A stretch of 64,000 nucleotides of DNA. Origin: Salinicola rhizosphaerae. Lineage in GTDB: Bacteria; Pseudomonadota; Gammaproteobacteria; Pseudomonadales; Halomonadaceae. Below are positions 10,652 to 19,706 of this stretch, piece after piece. The stretch covers positions 517,118 through 581,117 of the forward strand of contig NZ_BMZI01000002.1 of assembly GCF_014652715.1 (NCBI RefSeq), in the 5' to 3' direction. Within the stretch, counting starts at the first letter, position 1. Each line of letters begins with the position of its first letter. Below the pieces are notes generated by a model. That model made no database searches. It was not told where the DNA came from and was given only the letters and a program-made list of their open reading frames with translations. A program made the position numbers and the translations under genes.

Positions 10652-11379
10652 GCCTTCGCTCTCGTCGTCAACAGATCGTCCAAGCGACTGCCCGCCGCGA
10701 TCGACTGCTCGCCATCGGCGGTGAAACTCACGCCGTCGAGTTCGCCGACGAGCGTCAACGAATCGCCGTCGCGGCGCAGCGCCGTACCCTCGCGCAGTGC
10801 GACCACTCGCGCCTCGGGATTGAGCGCCAGATACTCGGCCAGACGCTCTTCGCGGCTTTCGCCGTTGTGACCAGCCACCTTGCCGCTGATGAAGTGCGGA
10901 TTGATCTGGAACGGCACCAGACCGAGCGTAGTAAAGCTTGGCGGTTCGACGATCGGCATGTCGTTTGTGGTGCAGAGCGTGGGGCCGGCGATGTTGGAAC
11001 CGGCGCTCCAGCCGATAAAGGGCCTGCCCGCCGCGACGCGCTCGCGAAGCGCGTCCAGCAGGTCGGCGTCGTAGAGCCGTTTGACCAGCGCGAAGGTGTT
11101 ACCGCCGCCCACGGCGACCGCCTCGGCATCACGCACGGCAGCGATGGGATCGGCGGCCTGATGGAGGCTCTCGAGCGTCAGTCCGATAGCCGCGAACGCC
11201 GGGCGAACCTGCTCGAGATAGGCGTCGAAGGTCTTGCCGACACCGGCGAAAGGGATGAACAGCACCCGACGAATCGGCGTGGGATTGGCATTGAGAAAAT
11301 CGGCGATCAATGGCTGGGCGTGATCGAGATAGCCGGTGGTGCCGGCGCGGGAACTGCTCAACAACAGAAGACGTGACAT
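10648..11379 (-). CDS. pepE: Dipeptidase E (peptidase S51, alpha-aspartyl dipeptidase)
   Basis: 243 residues. It hydrolyses Asp-X dipeptides in the cytoplasm. The nucleophile motif GWSAGSN places Ser125, with Asp140 (TTND) and His162 (INPHF). These sit at a constant +5 offset from the Salmonella/E. coli PepE triad Ser120/Asp135/His157, so the active site is intact. The glycine-rich VGGGNTFALVKRLY block is also typical. It lies between the OPT transporter gene and a racemase gene in one leftward operon, consistent with cleaving an imported peptide. Confidence 0.9.
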   Translation of the reverse strand: MSRLLLLSSSRAGTTGYLDHAQPLIADFLNANPTPIRRVLFIPFAGVGKTFDAYLEQVRPAFAAIGLTLESLHQAADPIAAVRDAEAVAVGGGNTFALVKRLYDADLLDALRERVAAGRPFIGWSAGSNIAGPTLCTTNDMPIVEPPSFTTLGLVPFQINPHFISGKVAGHNGESREERLAEYLALNPEARVVALREGTALRRDGDSLTLVGELDGVSFTADGEQSIAAGSRLDDLLTTRAKA

Positions 11380-11442
11380 GCGATGACTCCCGGCTGCAAC
11401 GGACGGCCCGGCGTTGGCGGACGGGGCCGTCCGGTATCGGAT

Positions 11443-13086
11443 TTACTTCGAGCCCAGCTTGAGGGTCGAGGAGAAGAAGCTGTAGAGCGCCGAGCCGGTG
11501 ATGAAGCCGGCACCGAGGACATAGAGTTTCTGGCTGCCGGTGTTGCCGAAGCGCTTGACGACGAGCCAGCGGATGATCAGGGCCAGATAGATCACGATAC
11601 CGGCGATCGGCGAGGTAATCAGCAGTCCGGTCGCCAGCAGCACACCGATCTGGCGCGAAACGCCGCCGACGGCCTGGATGATCGCCCCGACGACGCCCCA
11701 GATCAGGAGCTGCTTGGCGACTTCGAGACTGGCGCCGGCGTCGATGGTGGCGACGTAGACGCGGGCGACCGGCGGCACTAGGTCGGCAGCGAAGTAGGCG
11801 CTGAAGGCAAAGGCCACGATTACGATCGCCACGCCGAAGCTGAACAGTTCGGCGAAGTACTGCTGGCGCCGTCCATCCAGCTCATACGCTTCGTCACGAC
11901 CCTCATCTCGAATCGTCCAGCCAGCCTTAAGGTCATAGGCCATGTCGGCGAACGCCGGGCCGGTGGCGACGGTGAATGCGACCAGCACGCCCAGCGCGGT
12001 GGTCGGAAATCCGAGCAGCATACCGATGACCAGGAAGATCAGCGCGGTGGCGAACGACGGGAACCAGCCCGAATGCATCGCCGCGATGCCGACGATCAGT
12101 TCGGAGGCCATGGCCGCCAGCGCCGCGAACACCAGCCAGCCGATCAGCATGCCCATCGACATGCCGGTATAGACGCCGGTGCCGAGCGCCAGGATCAGCG
12201 CAATGATCAGATAGGCGCCGAAGCCGCTCAGCATGGCGGTACGCATTTGCAGGGCGGAGCGGGTCGGGCGCTGAGTCGATTCGCCGTCGCTCTCCTTCTG
12301 ACGGCGGTCGCGGCGCATCAGCAGCAGAATCTGCGCCAACGCGACCAGCCCGGCGCCGATCATGATTCCGTGCGGGATGTAGGCGCTGGCGATGTCGAAC
12401 CCGAACAGGGTCTCGGAATAGCCGCGCAGGATCAGCCCCAGTGCCAGCGCGCACATGGCGAAGACGTTGGCGATCCAGGCGATACCGAACATGTCGGCGG
12501 GAATGCCGAACGCCTTGCCGACCACGCCGCCGACCATGCCGACCAGCAGAATCACGGCGTTATGGCCCTTGGCGGCAGCGGCCTTGAGCGCTTCCGCCGT
12601 GGCCAGCCCCGGTGGCCAGGCCGCGCGGGCCGAGAAGATCTTGCTGTCGAACGAGAAGTAGAGAATCGAGGCGTCGGTGATGACCGCCAACGCGGCGCCG
12701 ATCAGCATCGGTATCAGCATCTCGGATTCGCCCATCAGAAACGGAATCGCCAGCGGCAGCAGCAGACCATTGGCGGCGGAGAAGGTCGCCCCCGAGATAG
12801 TCGTCTGAACCAGCGTCTGGCTTTCCAGCGAGCGGTAGCGGCGGAACATGCGCAGCGGGATGTAGGAGAGCAGAATCGCGATCAGCGCACCGATGATCGA
12901 AGTATTGGGTGTCACCCCGACGCGAGTGATCAACTCCATGCCGATGATCGCACCGAGCACGCAGACGATGACGTTGATGACCATCTGCCCGGGCGAGAAA
13001 AAGCGCGGGTGCCGGCCCGATGGCGTGGCATCGTCGGTGTTGACGGCGGTCGGCGGCGAAGTGACTTGTAGATCGTTGTCGTTCAT
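11443..13086 (-). CDS. OPT/YSL family oligopeptide or metal-chelate transporter
   Basis: 547 residues, strongly hydrophobic with about 14 membrane segments. It is a secondary transporter of the OPT superfamily, which moves peptides or peptide-like metal chelates with protons. The frame is open back to 13371, but that part overlaps the upstream AroM-like gene. ATG 13086 is preferred (MNDNDLQVTSPPT, followed by a cytoplasmic tail and then FFSPGQMVINVIVCVLGAIIGME). The N-terminal DNA is an AAC/GAC triplet repeat. PepE and the racemase follow in the operon, so the imported ligand is probably hydrolysed and epimerised. Confidence 0.82.
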   Translation of the reverse strand: MNDNDLQVTSPPTAVNTDDATPSGRHPRFFSPGQMVINVIVCVLGAIIGMELITRVGVTPNTSIIGALIAILLSYIPLRMFRRYRSLESQTLVQTTISGATFSAANGLLLPLAIPFLMGESEMLIPMLIGAALAVITDASILYFSFDSKIFSARAAWPPGLATAEALKAAAAKGHNAVILLVGMVGGVVGKAFGIPADMFGIAWIANVFAMCALALGLILRGYSETLFGFDIASAYIPHGIMIGAGLVALAQILLLMRRDRRQKESDGESTQRPTRSALQMRTAMLSGFGAYLIIALILALGTGVYTGMSMGMLIGWLVFAALAAMASELIVGIAAMHSGWFPSFATALIFLVIGMLLGFPTTALGVLVAFTVATGPAFADMAYDLKAGWTIRDEGRDEAYELDGRRQQYFAELFSFGVAIVIVAFAFSAYFAADLVPPVARVYVATIDAGASLEVAKQLLIWGVVGAIIQAVGGVSRQIGVLLATGLLITSPIAGIVIYLALIIRWLVVKRFGNTGSQKLYVLGAGFITGSALYSFFSSTLKLGSK

Positions 13087-13125
13087 GTCGTTGTCGTTCC
13101 CGTCATTACGGTTGTTGTCGTTGCT
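13071..13125 (-). repeat. Imperfect GTT/GTC triplet repeat at the OPT gene start
   Basis: Read leftward, the sequence around the OPT start is a run of AAC and GAC codons (Asn/Asp), interrupted by the ATG. Slippage here could change spacing between the Shine-Dalgarno sequence and the start, or the length of the polar N-terminal tail. Confidence 0.55.
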
Positions 13126-13168
13126 ACAGCGGGCGCCGAGGAACCGTGCCGGCGGTTCGGGCCCGCGT

Positions 13169-13882
13169 TCAGCGTGCGAGCAGCAGGTTCGCTGCGTTGA
13201 ACACGAGTTGGCGCGGCGTGAGCGTGCGCTGCCCGGAGAGTTCGGCGATTCGAGCCCGGTGGGCGAGGGTGTAACCCATGCAGTCCAGATAGAGCAGGTC
13301 CGGCGCTTCACCGTCGATTCGGTACGCCGTCGCCTCGCGCGCGGCACGCTCCAGCTCGGCGAGATCCCCATAAGGCGAGGCGCTCAAAGTCCCGACGCGA
13401 AAGCCTGCCGCTTCCCATCGCGCCCGCGTATTTGCCATCTGCCGCGCTTCCGGGCTCATCACCAGCAGGCGGCCTTCCGGGAACAGCGCCTGGATGCCAT
13501 GACGCACCAGGCGTTTGGGCGAAAGCACCGGCACGCCCAGGTCGCGATAGTCCGGCAGTTCTCCGGTGCACAGCACGACGATGGCGTCGACGCCGTCTTC
13601 TCTCGCCATGGTGCGGATCGCGCTGTCCAATAGCGGCTCCAGATCCGGTTCGGCGATGGTCACCTGGCGACCGTCGCGCATGCGCGAGACCAGCAACTGC
13701 GGCTGATCGCCGACCGGATAGCGAGACTCGATCTCCTCGAGCGTCAGCGCGTCGAGCGCGCCGCGTTCGACAACCTCGATATCCGCTGCCAGGAGCACGG
13801 CGAGATCGTCGTGCAGGTCCGTGCGCGGTGCCTGGCCAATGGTGACGATGCCGAGTCGTACGTGGGCGGAGGCCGTGTTCAT
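13169..13882 (-). CDS. AroM family protein
   Basis: 237 residues. It matches the AroM family, with the N-terminal LGIVTIGQAPRTDL, the central VVLCTGELPDY and the near-C-terminal LLYLDCMGYT with a conserved Cys. The family looks racemase-like but has no established reaction. The name derives from the gene beside aroL in E. coli. The start overlaps the DUF1177 stop by 4 bp. The two Cys-containing motifs (LCTGE and DCMGY) resemble the paired Cys of Asp/Glu racemases, so a related isomerase role is a reasonable guess. Confidence 0.82.
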   Translation of the reverse strand: MNTASAHVRLGIVTIGQAPRTDLHDDLAVLLAADIEVVERGALDALTLEEIESRYPVGDQPQLLVSRMRDGRQVTIAEPDLEPLLDSAIRTMAREDGVDAIVVLCTGELPDYRDLGVPVLSPKRLVRHGIQALFPEGRLLVMSPEARQMANTRARWEAAGFRVGTLSASPYGDLAELERAAREATAYRIDGEAPDLLYLDCMGYTLAHRARIAELSGQRTLTPRQLVFNAANLLLAR

Positions 13883-14820
13883 CCCCGCGCTCCGCCCTGC
13901 TGAAAGCGGGTCTGTTCGCCGTAGAGTTCCACCAACAGTGCGTACTCCTCGGCATCGAAGAACTGACAGAGGCCGGCAGTGAAGTCCTTGGCGACCTCGA
14001 CCGCGAAGCGCGCGGCCTGCTCGATATCGACCTCATGACTGGCGCCGGTAGCACAGCCGGCGACGGCGGTTTCGGCGGCCAGCGCCACGCCGACGACCGG
14101 CGCCGTCGTGGCAACGGCCGGCTGCAGAATGCTGTTGAGGTGATGCAGGCCGTTGCCGTAGGGCGTGATGTCCTGCTGGGTCAGCGCGAAGACCTCCGGC
14201 AGGCGACCGGTAACGCGCGACATCACGTCCATCAGGCTCTCGCTGGTGCGCAGGATGTAGCCCTGCTTGACCGTCGGCGACATCGCCACGCCACGTACGT
14301 TGATGATGCGATTGCCCTTGGTGGTGTCGATGGAGACGATCGCGTCCATGGCCGGATCGATCTCGTGCTCCCAGGTGTCCTCGAAGCTGATCGGAGAGTC
14401 CATGAACGGCACCGGATGATGCTCGCGCGTCGGCGCATCGGGGCAGATATGCGTCGTCACGATCACGTCGCCGGCCAGCCGGTCACCGTTGACGGCCATG
14501 CCGATCAGCTTGGCCGCGGCGGCGCTCGCTGCCAGGGCGCCATCGCCGTCGGAGACATAGCCGACAATCTCCGGACGCGCACCGATGCCGCCGAGGCGGC
14601 CGATGACGCCGAGTGTCGGGGCGTCGCCACCGGCTTGCTTGCCACTGTGACCGGCAATGACCACATGCAGAAAATCCGAAGCGCCTTTCTCGGAGGTGAC
14701 ACGGGTGACCTTGACCGTCTCGGGCGCCGCGCCGCAGGCGACCAGGTATGCCTTGACCCGCTCGCCCGAGGCGCTCGGACTATCCAGGATTTCGTGCAGA
14801 TCGATGACTTGCTTCAGCAT
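13879..14820 (-). CDS. DUF1177 family protein
   Basis: 313 residues from ATG 14820 (MLKQVIDLHEILDSP). A TTG at 14862 would add 14 residues and is less likely. Recognised as DUF1177, a family of unknown function usually found beside AroM-like and OPT genes. Visible conserved patches are THICPDAPTREHHPVPFMDSP, IDTTKGNRIINVRG and SPTVKQGYILRTS. The His/Asp/Glu-rich first patch could bind metal, as in amidohydrolase or peptidase-like folds. It is the first gene of the leftward operon and divergent from the LysR gene. Confidence 0.78.
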   Translation of the reverse strand: MLKQVIDLHEILDSPSASGERVKAYLVACGAAPETVKVTRVTSEKGASDFLHVVIAGHSGKQAGGDAPTLGVIGRLGGIGARPEIVGYVSDGDGALAASAAAAKLIGMAVNGDRLAGDVIVTTHICPDAPTREHHPVPFMDSPISFEDTWEHEIDPAMDAIVSIDTTKGNRIINVRGVAMSPTVKQGYILRTSESLMDVMSRVTGRLPEVFALTQQDITPYGNGLHHLNSILQPAVATTAPVVGVALAAETAVAGCATGASHEVDIEQAARFAVEVAKDFTAGLCQFFDAEEYALLVELYGEQTRFQQGGARG

Positions 14821-14927
14821 GGTTGTCGGTCCAGATAGGCGAGAAAGGGATTTTCGAGTCAAGGCAGAATACGTGGCGGAATTAATCGGATAAATTTGAA
14901 TGAAGAATGGATTGATTGGATATTCCG

Positions 14928-15866
14928 ATGAATAACGTTACCGCCCGCCAGCTCGAAGCACTGATCGCCGTCGCCGATCTCGGCAGCTTCACGGAAGCCG
15001 CTGAAAAGCTTCATTTATCCCAGCCTTCGCTGAGTCATCTCGTGCGTCAGCTCGAGGATATCCTCGGCGTGAAACTGTTCGAGCGGACGACGCGCAAGGT
15101 GAGATTGTCCGAGCCCGGACAAGCGTTCCTGCCGGTCGCGGAGCGCGTACTGGCGAGGCTGGAACGCGGCATGCAGGATATGCGCGCACTGGCCGAAGGG
15201 CAGCGTGGACGGCTCAGCTTCGCCGCGTTGCTCACCGTCGGCGGCAGTCTGATTCCCGCCGCCATGGCCGAATTCCAGTCGCGCTATCCGGATATCGGCC
15301 TGGAGTATCTCGAGGAGAGTGACGAGCCGATCTATCAGCAGGTGATGGCCGGCGACGTCGACTTCGGTGTCAGTGTCGCGCCCGCCGCCGTCGACGAGGT
15401 CGATTTTCAACCGATCTACAAGGACTACCTCTATTTCGTCTGCTCGCCGCGTCATCCGCTGGCGGAGGCCGACGAGGTGAGCTGGCACCAGATCGTCGAG
15501 TGGCCGTTCATCGCCATGAAGACACGCACCAGCATGCGACGTCTGACCGAGCGGGGGTTCGAGATCGCGGGAAAACCGATGACGCCGGTGCAGGTCGCGG
15601 CCTATCAATCGACCATTCTCGGCATGGTCGCCAACGACATCGGCGTCAGCGCCTTGCCGTCATCGCTGAAGATGATGTTTCGCCGCGACGACGTCTGTCT
15701 GATTCCGATCCGCGAACGCCTCTATCGCGATATCGGTGTGCTCACCTCCCGGCGGCGCGAACTCTCGCTCGCCGCCGAGCGATTCATCGAAGTGTTGAAA
15801 GAGGTCGTCGAAGCCAACCGCTCGCTGCTACCGAGCCCGGCCGTGGATCGCGAGTCTTCTTCCTGA
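14928..15866 (+). CDS. LysR family transcriptional regulator
   Basis: 312 residues. An N-terminal HTH (TARQLEALIAVADLGSFTEAAEKLHLSQPSLSHLVRQLE) is followed by a substrate-binding-like domain from about residue 90. ATG 14928 is preferred over the TTG at 14916 because it gives the canonical LysR N-terminus. It is divergent from the DUF1177-AroM-OPT-PepE-racemase operon, 107 bp away, the standard geometry for a LysR regulator of that operon. The spacer contains an ATCGGATA / ATTCCGAT near-dyad. Confidence 0.9.
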   Translation: MNNVTARQLEALIAVADLGSFTEAAEKLHLSQPSLSHLVRQLEDILGVKLFERTTRKVRLSEPGQAFLPVAERVLARLERGMQDMRALAEGQRGRLSFAALLTVGGSLIPAAMAEFQSRYPDIGLEYLEESDEPIYQQVMAGDVDFGVSVAPAAVDEVDFQPIYKDYLYFVCSPRHPLAEADEVSWHQIVEWPFIAMKTRTSMRRLTERGFEIAGKPMTPVQVAAYQSTILGMVANDIGVSALPSSLKMMFRRDDVCLIPIRERLYRDIGVLTSRRRELSLAAERFIEVLKEVVEANRSLLPSPAVDRESSS

Positions 15867-15870
15867 AAAT

Positions 15871-15889
15871 GCGAATGATTGTCATAATT
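15871..15889. promoter_or_regulatory. Fur-box-like operator upstream of the siderophore receptor
   Basis: GCGAATGATTGTCATAATT matches the 19-bp Fur consensus GATAATGATAATCATTATC at 13 positions. It is followed immediately by a perfect -35 hexamer TTGACA (15891-15896). It lies 87 bp before the TonB-dependent receptor start, so iron-Fur repression of that gene is likely. The -10 was not confidently assigned. Confidence 0.65.
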
Positions 15890-15975
15890 ATTGACAGTCT
15901 TGGTGCGGCTGATAACAATCCTTGGGCTGATTGATCGATAATTCGGCGTGCCGGACACGCCTCCAAGGGAACACA

Positions 15976-18165
15976 ATGAATAAACGCTCCTGCCTGCCGG
16001 TGATACCGGTGTGTGCGAACGGCCATGTCGTTCGCCTAGCGCCGCTCGTTCTTTTCTCGTCCGTGGCTGCACTGCTCTCTCCCTTGGCCTCGGCGCAGAC
16101 CGATGACGAGGCCGCCCAGCTTGACGCGGTAACTGTCACTGCCTCCAACCTCTACGAGAATGTGGGTTACACGCGTCGCTCGACAACGGCCGGGACACGC
16201 TTCGATTTGAGCCCGCGCGAGATTCCGCAAGCAGTCAGTATTGTCACCGAGCAGCGCATCCGGGATCAGGACCTGCAGGACATCGAGGATGTGCTCTCCA
16301 ATACGACGGGAATTTCCACCAGCCAGATCGACAGCAATCGCGTGTCGTTCTACTCCCGCGGTTTTCGTCTCAACAGCTATCAGTACGACGGTATCCCCAC
16401 ACTCAATACGGATAGTCGCTGGTACTTTGGCGAGGGCTCTCAGAACACGGCGATCTATGACCGTGTCGAGGTCGTTCGCGGCGCCAACGGGCTGATGACG
16501 GGAGCGGGGAACCCCGGCGCCTCGGTCAACTTCGTGCGCAAGCACGCTGACAGTCGTGAACTGACGGGTTCGGTATCCGGCACGCTGGGCAGTTGGGATC
16601 AGCGCCGAGGCGTGGTCGATGTCACCACCCCGCTGACTGGGTCAGGCGACGTCAGGGCGCGTTTTATCGGTGGCTATGACTCCGGTGATTCTTACCTGGA
16701 TCGCTATTCAAGCCGCGAGAAGTTCGGTTACGCGATCATCGATGCCGACGTCACCGACAACACGACGATATCGGTCGGTTACGACTATCAGGATACCCAC
16801 GCATCCTCACCGACCTGGGGTGGGATGCCGCTCTGGTACAGCGACGGTAGCGAAACCAATTACACGCGTTCGTTCAGCGTGGCGCCGGATTGGTCCTACT
16901 ACGATTTCGAGTCCAAGAAGGTCTTTGCTCAGCTTGAGCACCGTTTCGACAGCGGTTGGGAACTGCACGGTACGGTGACCCACGAAGAGACGGATCTGGA
17001 CGGCAAGCTGGCTTCTCCCTATTACGAGCCTTATTACTCATCACCCGACCCGGCCACAGGACAAGGTTCCTTCTTCTTTACGGGGTGGAATCGCGGCGAG
17101 CGCAAGGTGGACTCGTTCGATGGCTATGCCAAGGGACCATTTGCGCTTTTCGGACGCGAGCACGAGCTAGTCGTCGGTGGCAGCTACAGCGACCAGAGCA
17201 ACGATTACGAAAACAGCTTCATCGATGGATTCGATCCCGGCGATCTCGACAACTGGAACGGCGCGGCGCCGAACGATGGCTGGCCCTCCTTCGTGCCGTC
17301 GGAGCGCGCGAGTACCCGTCAGCAAGCCGTGTACGGCGCCGTGCGCTTCTCGCTAGCTGACCCGCTGACGCTGATCGTCGGTGCACGCTATACCGACTGG
17401 CAGGGCAGAACCTGGTCGAGCGGCCTCGGCAACGCCTCACAAAGCGAAGACGACATTACGCCGTACGGTGGTTTGATTTACGACATCAACGAGGTCTGGT
17501 CGGCGTTCGTCAGCTATAGCGAAATCTTTCAGCCGCAGAGTTATCTCGAGGTGGGCGGCAATGGCTATCTCGATCCGCTCAAGGGCAAGAACTACGAAAC
17601 CGGCCTGAAGGCGGCCTGGTTCGACGGACTGCTCAACGCCTCCTTCTCGGTCTTCCGGCTCGAGCAGGACAACGTGGCGGATGTCGTCCTGACGCCGGGC
17701 TCGTTGATTACCACGGCCACGCCGGTCAGCGAGGTGGTCAGCGAAGGCTTCGAGGCCGAGCTCACAGGTGCCGTGACCGATGATCTCGACGTCACGGCCG
17801 GATTCACCCACTACACGGCAACATCGGCTGAGGGCTCATTCAATACGGATCGCCCACGCACTCAGGCCAATCTCTTTGCCAGCTACCGCGTGCCGCAGTG
17901 GCGCCAGCTGACGGTCGGCGGCGGGGCCCGCTGGCAGAGTGATACCTTCGTCGATCAGCCGGCGCCCGGTGGCGGGAATCGCGAGTACGAGCAGGACAGC
18001 TACACGCTGGTCGATGTCTTCGGGCGCTACCAGTTCACGCCGGATCTGGCACTGCAGGTCAACGTGCACAACCTGTTCGACAAGAAGTACTACAGCTATT
18101 TCGACACCTACGGTGTCTACGGTGAGCCGATGAACGTGACGTCGACGCTGTCGTACTCGTTCTGA
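15976..18165 (+). CDS. TonB-dependent siderophore receptor
   Basis: 729 residues from ATG 15976 (AAGGGA upstream). A long signal peptide ends PLASAQ. Then comes a TonB-box-like DAVTVTA, a plug domain with DLSPREIPQAVSIVTEQRI and the VEVVRGANGLMTGAGNPG segment. A 22-strand barrel follows, ending VTSTLSYSF with the terminal aromatic. Overall it is like the FpvA/FhuE/FoxA ferric hydroxamate or pyoverdine receptors, but without the extra N-terminal signalling domain. It imports an iron-siderophore complex using TonB energy. An upstream Fur-like box predicts iron repression. The iron ABC genes at 61.7-63.6 kb may be functional partners. Confidence 0.9.
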   Translation: MNKRSCLPVIPVCANGHVVRLAPLVLFSSVAALLSPLASAQTDDEAAQLDAVTVTASNLYENVGYTRRSTTAGTRFDLSPREIPQAVSIVTEQRIRDQDLQDIEDVLSNTTGISTSQIDSNRVSFYSRGFRLNSYQYDGIPTLNTDSRWYFGEGSQNTAIYDRVEVVRGANGLMTGAGNPGASVNFVRKHADSRELTGSVSGTLGSWDQRRGVVDVTTPLTGSGDVRARFIGGYDSGDSYLDRYSSREKFGYAIIDADVTDNTTISVGYDYQDTHASSPTWGGMPLWYSDGSETNYTRSFSVAPDWSYYDFESKKVFAQLEHRFDSGWELHGTVTHEETDLDGKLASPYYEPYYSSPDPATGQGSFFFTGWNRGERKVDSFDGYAKGPFALFGREHELVVGGSYSDQSNDYENSFIDGFDPGDLDNWNGAAPNDGWPSFVPSERASTRQQAVYGAVRFSLADPLTLIVGARYTDWQGRTWSSGLGNASQSEDDITPYGGLIYDINEVWSAFVSYSEIFQPQSYLEVGGNGYLDPLKGKNYETGLKAAWFDGLLNASFSVFRLEQDNVADVVLTPGSLITTATPVSEVVSEGFEAELTGAVTDDLDVTAGFTHYTATSAEGSFNTDRPRTQANLFASYRVPQWRQLTVGGGARWQSDTFVDQPAPGGGNREYEQDSYTLVDVFGRYQFTPDLALQVNVHNLFDKKYYSYFDTYGVYGEPMNVTSTLSYSF

Positions 18166-18196
18166 TCCCGTCGCGATTCTCGCGGCGCCAAAAACT

Positions 18197-18234
18197 CGAC
18201 CGCCATCCACGCGAGGTGAATGGCGGTCGTTTCG
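18197..18234. terminator. Terminator hairpin between convergent genes
   Basis: CGACCGCCAT (18197-18206) pairs perfectly with ATGGCGGTCG (18220-18229) across a 13-nt loop, followed by TTTCGTCTCTT. It lies between the siderophore receptor gene and the leftward DUF4235 gene and can serve the former. Confidence 0.7.
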
Positions 18235-18248
18235 TCTCTTGTGACTGA

Positions 18249-18536
18249 TCAATCCTCGAGCTTTGAAAGCACTCTCTGCCCGCGTCGCGTCCGACGAGCT
18301 CGGCGCATGCCGCTGGAGGCGAGCTTCCAGCCCACGATGCGGCCGATGCCGACTGCCATGCCGGAAGCGGCACCCCAGAGTAGCGCTTCGCGCCAGCGCA
18401 CCTCGGGATCGTCCGGATTGACCGGCGGCTCGAAGGCATGACGCCGCGAGGTGTGCTTGAGCGATTGGCGCGTCGCCACGCCAGAGAGAATTGCGGTGGA
18501 TGTGCCGATGATCGTCCAGAGCGTTTGCGGTTTCAT
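18249..18536 (-). CDS. DUF4235 family small membrane protein
   Basis: 95 residues with two hydrophobic segments, WTIIGTSTAILSGVATRQSL near the start and LLWGAASGMAVGIGRIVGWKLA later. They are separated by a polar FEPPVNPDDPEVRWRE region, the pattern of DUF4235 inner-membrane proteins. The C-terminus is Arg-rich and probably cytoplasmic. Function unknown; it stands as a single gene with its own AGG-type ribosome site. Confidence 0.7.
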   Translation of the reverse strand: MKPQTLWTIIGTSTAILSGVATRQSLKHTSRRHAFEPPVNPDDPEVRWREALLWGAASGMAVGIGRIVGWKLASSGMRRARRTRRGQRVLSKLED

Positions 18537-18676
18537 GCTGGCCTCCTTGCCGAATGATCGTGTTCAGAATGGCCGATGATTGGTCATCTCTCCAGCCGGG
18601 CGCTTCGCTATCCGTTCAGCCTGGCGCTTCGGTTTGGCTGAATGACTCACGCTCTCGGCGGTGCGTCATCTGGTGC

Positions 18677-19585
18677 TCAGCGCCACACCGGGTCGGTGAG
18701 CCGCTCGGCGAAGAACCGGGCGAGCGCTTCTACCTTGGCGGGGCGAGCGCGAATCGTCGGGGTGACGAAGTACAGACCGCCCTGTTGCAGGGGCCAGTCG
18801 GTCAGTATCGTCTCCAGACGTCCATCGCGAAGGTATTCGCCGATCATAAATTCCGGCATTTCGGCGACGGCCAGGCCCGAGAGCACCGTCGGCAATAGGG
18901 CTTCTGCGTTGGTGACCCGCAGGCAGCCAGCGGGCATGACGGTCTCCTCGGCTCCCGCCGCGTCGACAAAGCGCCAGGCGTCGCTGCGCGCCCGATAGGC
19001 GTAGCCGAGGCAGTCCCGGCCATCGAGCTCGCGTGGATGCCGCGGCCTGCCCTGGCGCTTGAGGTAGGCCGGCGCCGCGACGATATAGCGGGCCACTGGA
19101 CACAGGCGGCGTGCGACCAGCGACGAGTCCGGGAGAATCGCGATCCTGAGGGCGGCGTCGAAGCCCTGGCCGATCAGATCGACCGCCTCGTCGGAGAGAT
19201 GGAGATCGATCGAGATATCCGGGTAGGCGCGGAAGAAGTCCGGCAGGATCGGCGCCACCCAGCGCAGTCCGAACGCCATCGGCACCGCAAACCGTATCAG
19301 CCCCCGTGGACTGGCCGATAGCTCCCGCGCCGCCTGTTCCACCTCCTCGGCGTCCTGGTAAAGGCGGCTGGCGCGCGCCAGCAGGCTTTGACCGAACTCC
19401 GTCAGCGCCAGCTGCCGCGAGGTGCGATTGAAGAGCCGGGCCCCGAGACGCGTTTCGAGCCGGCCAATCGCCCGCGAAACTGTCGCCACGGAAAGCCCGG
19501 TCACGCGCGCGGCTGCGGCGAAAGAACGCTCCTCCGCCACCTTGGCGAAAATGGCCAGGCCTTCGAAATCCGGCAATCTGCTCAT
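18677..19585 (-). CDS. LysR family transcriptional regulator
   Basis: 302 residues. HTH in the N-terminal 60 residues (FEGLAIFAKVAEERSFAAAARVTGLSVATVSRAIGRLE), then a substrate-binding domain with the LPRGLIRFAVPMAFGLRWVAP-like start of the CrgA/AaeR subgroup. It is divergent from an SDR gene 121 bp away. A pair of TTTGCAAT sequences in the spacer is its likely operator. Confidence 0.9.
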   Translation of the reverse strand: MSRLPDFEGLAIFAKVAEERSFAAAARVTGLSVATVSRAIGRLETRLGARLFNRTSRQLALTEFGQSLLARASRLYQDAEEVEQAARELSASPRGLIRFAVPMAFGLRWVAPILPDFFRAYPDISIDLHLSDEAVDLIGQGFDAALRIAILPDSSLVARRLCPVARYIVAAPAYLKRQGRPRHPRELDGRDCLGYAYRARSDAWRFVDAAGAEETVMPAGCLRVTNAEALLPTVLSGLAVAEMPEFMIGEYLRDGRLETILTDWPLQQGGLYFVTPTIRARPAKVEALARFFAERLTDPVWR

Positions 19586-19611
19586 GACGGGAACCTTTCT
19601 TGGTCTTCATT

Positions 19612-19632
19612 TTTGCAATGATACTTTGCAAT
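19612..19632. promoter_or_regulatory. Candidate LysR operator (TTTGCAAT direct repeat)
   Basis: TTTGCAAT occurs at 19612-19619 and 19625-19632, 13 bp apart. The middle, GCAATGATACTTTGC, also forms a GCAA/TTGC dyad flanked by T and A, as in T-N11-A LysR boxes. It sits between the divergent LysR and SDR genes. Confidence 0.5.
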
Positions 19633-19706
19633 CAATTCTATTTTGCGTTTTTCGGGGCGGGATTATGCTTTTCCTCAGTCACTGACACCCACCCGAGGAA
19701 AACACC

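Noticed and set aside
12073-13071. Rightward 332-residue frame opposite the OPT gene
   Set aside because: His/Asp/Gln-rich antisense translation without a ribosome site; the OPT transporter explains the region.
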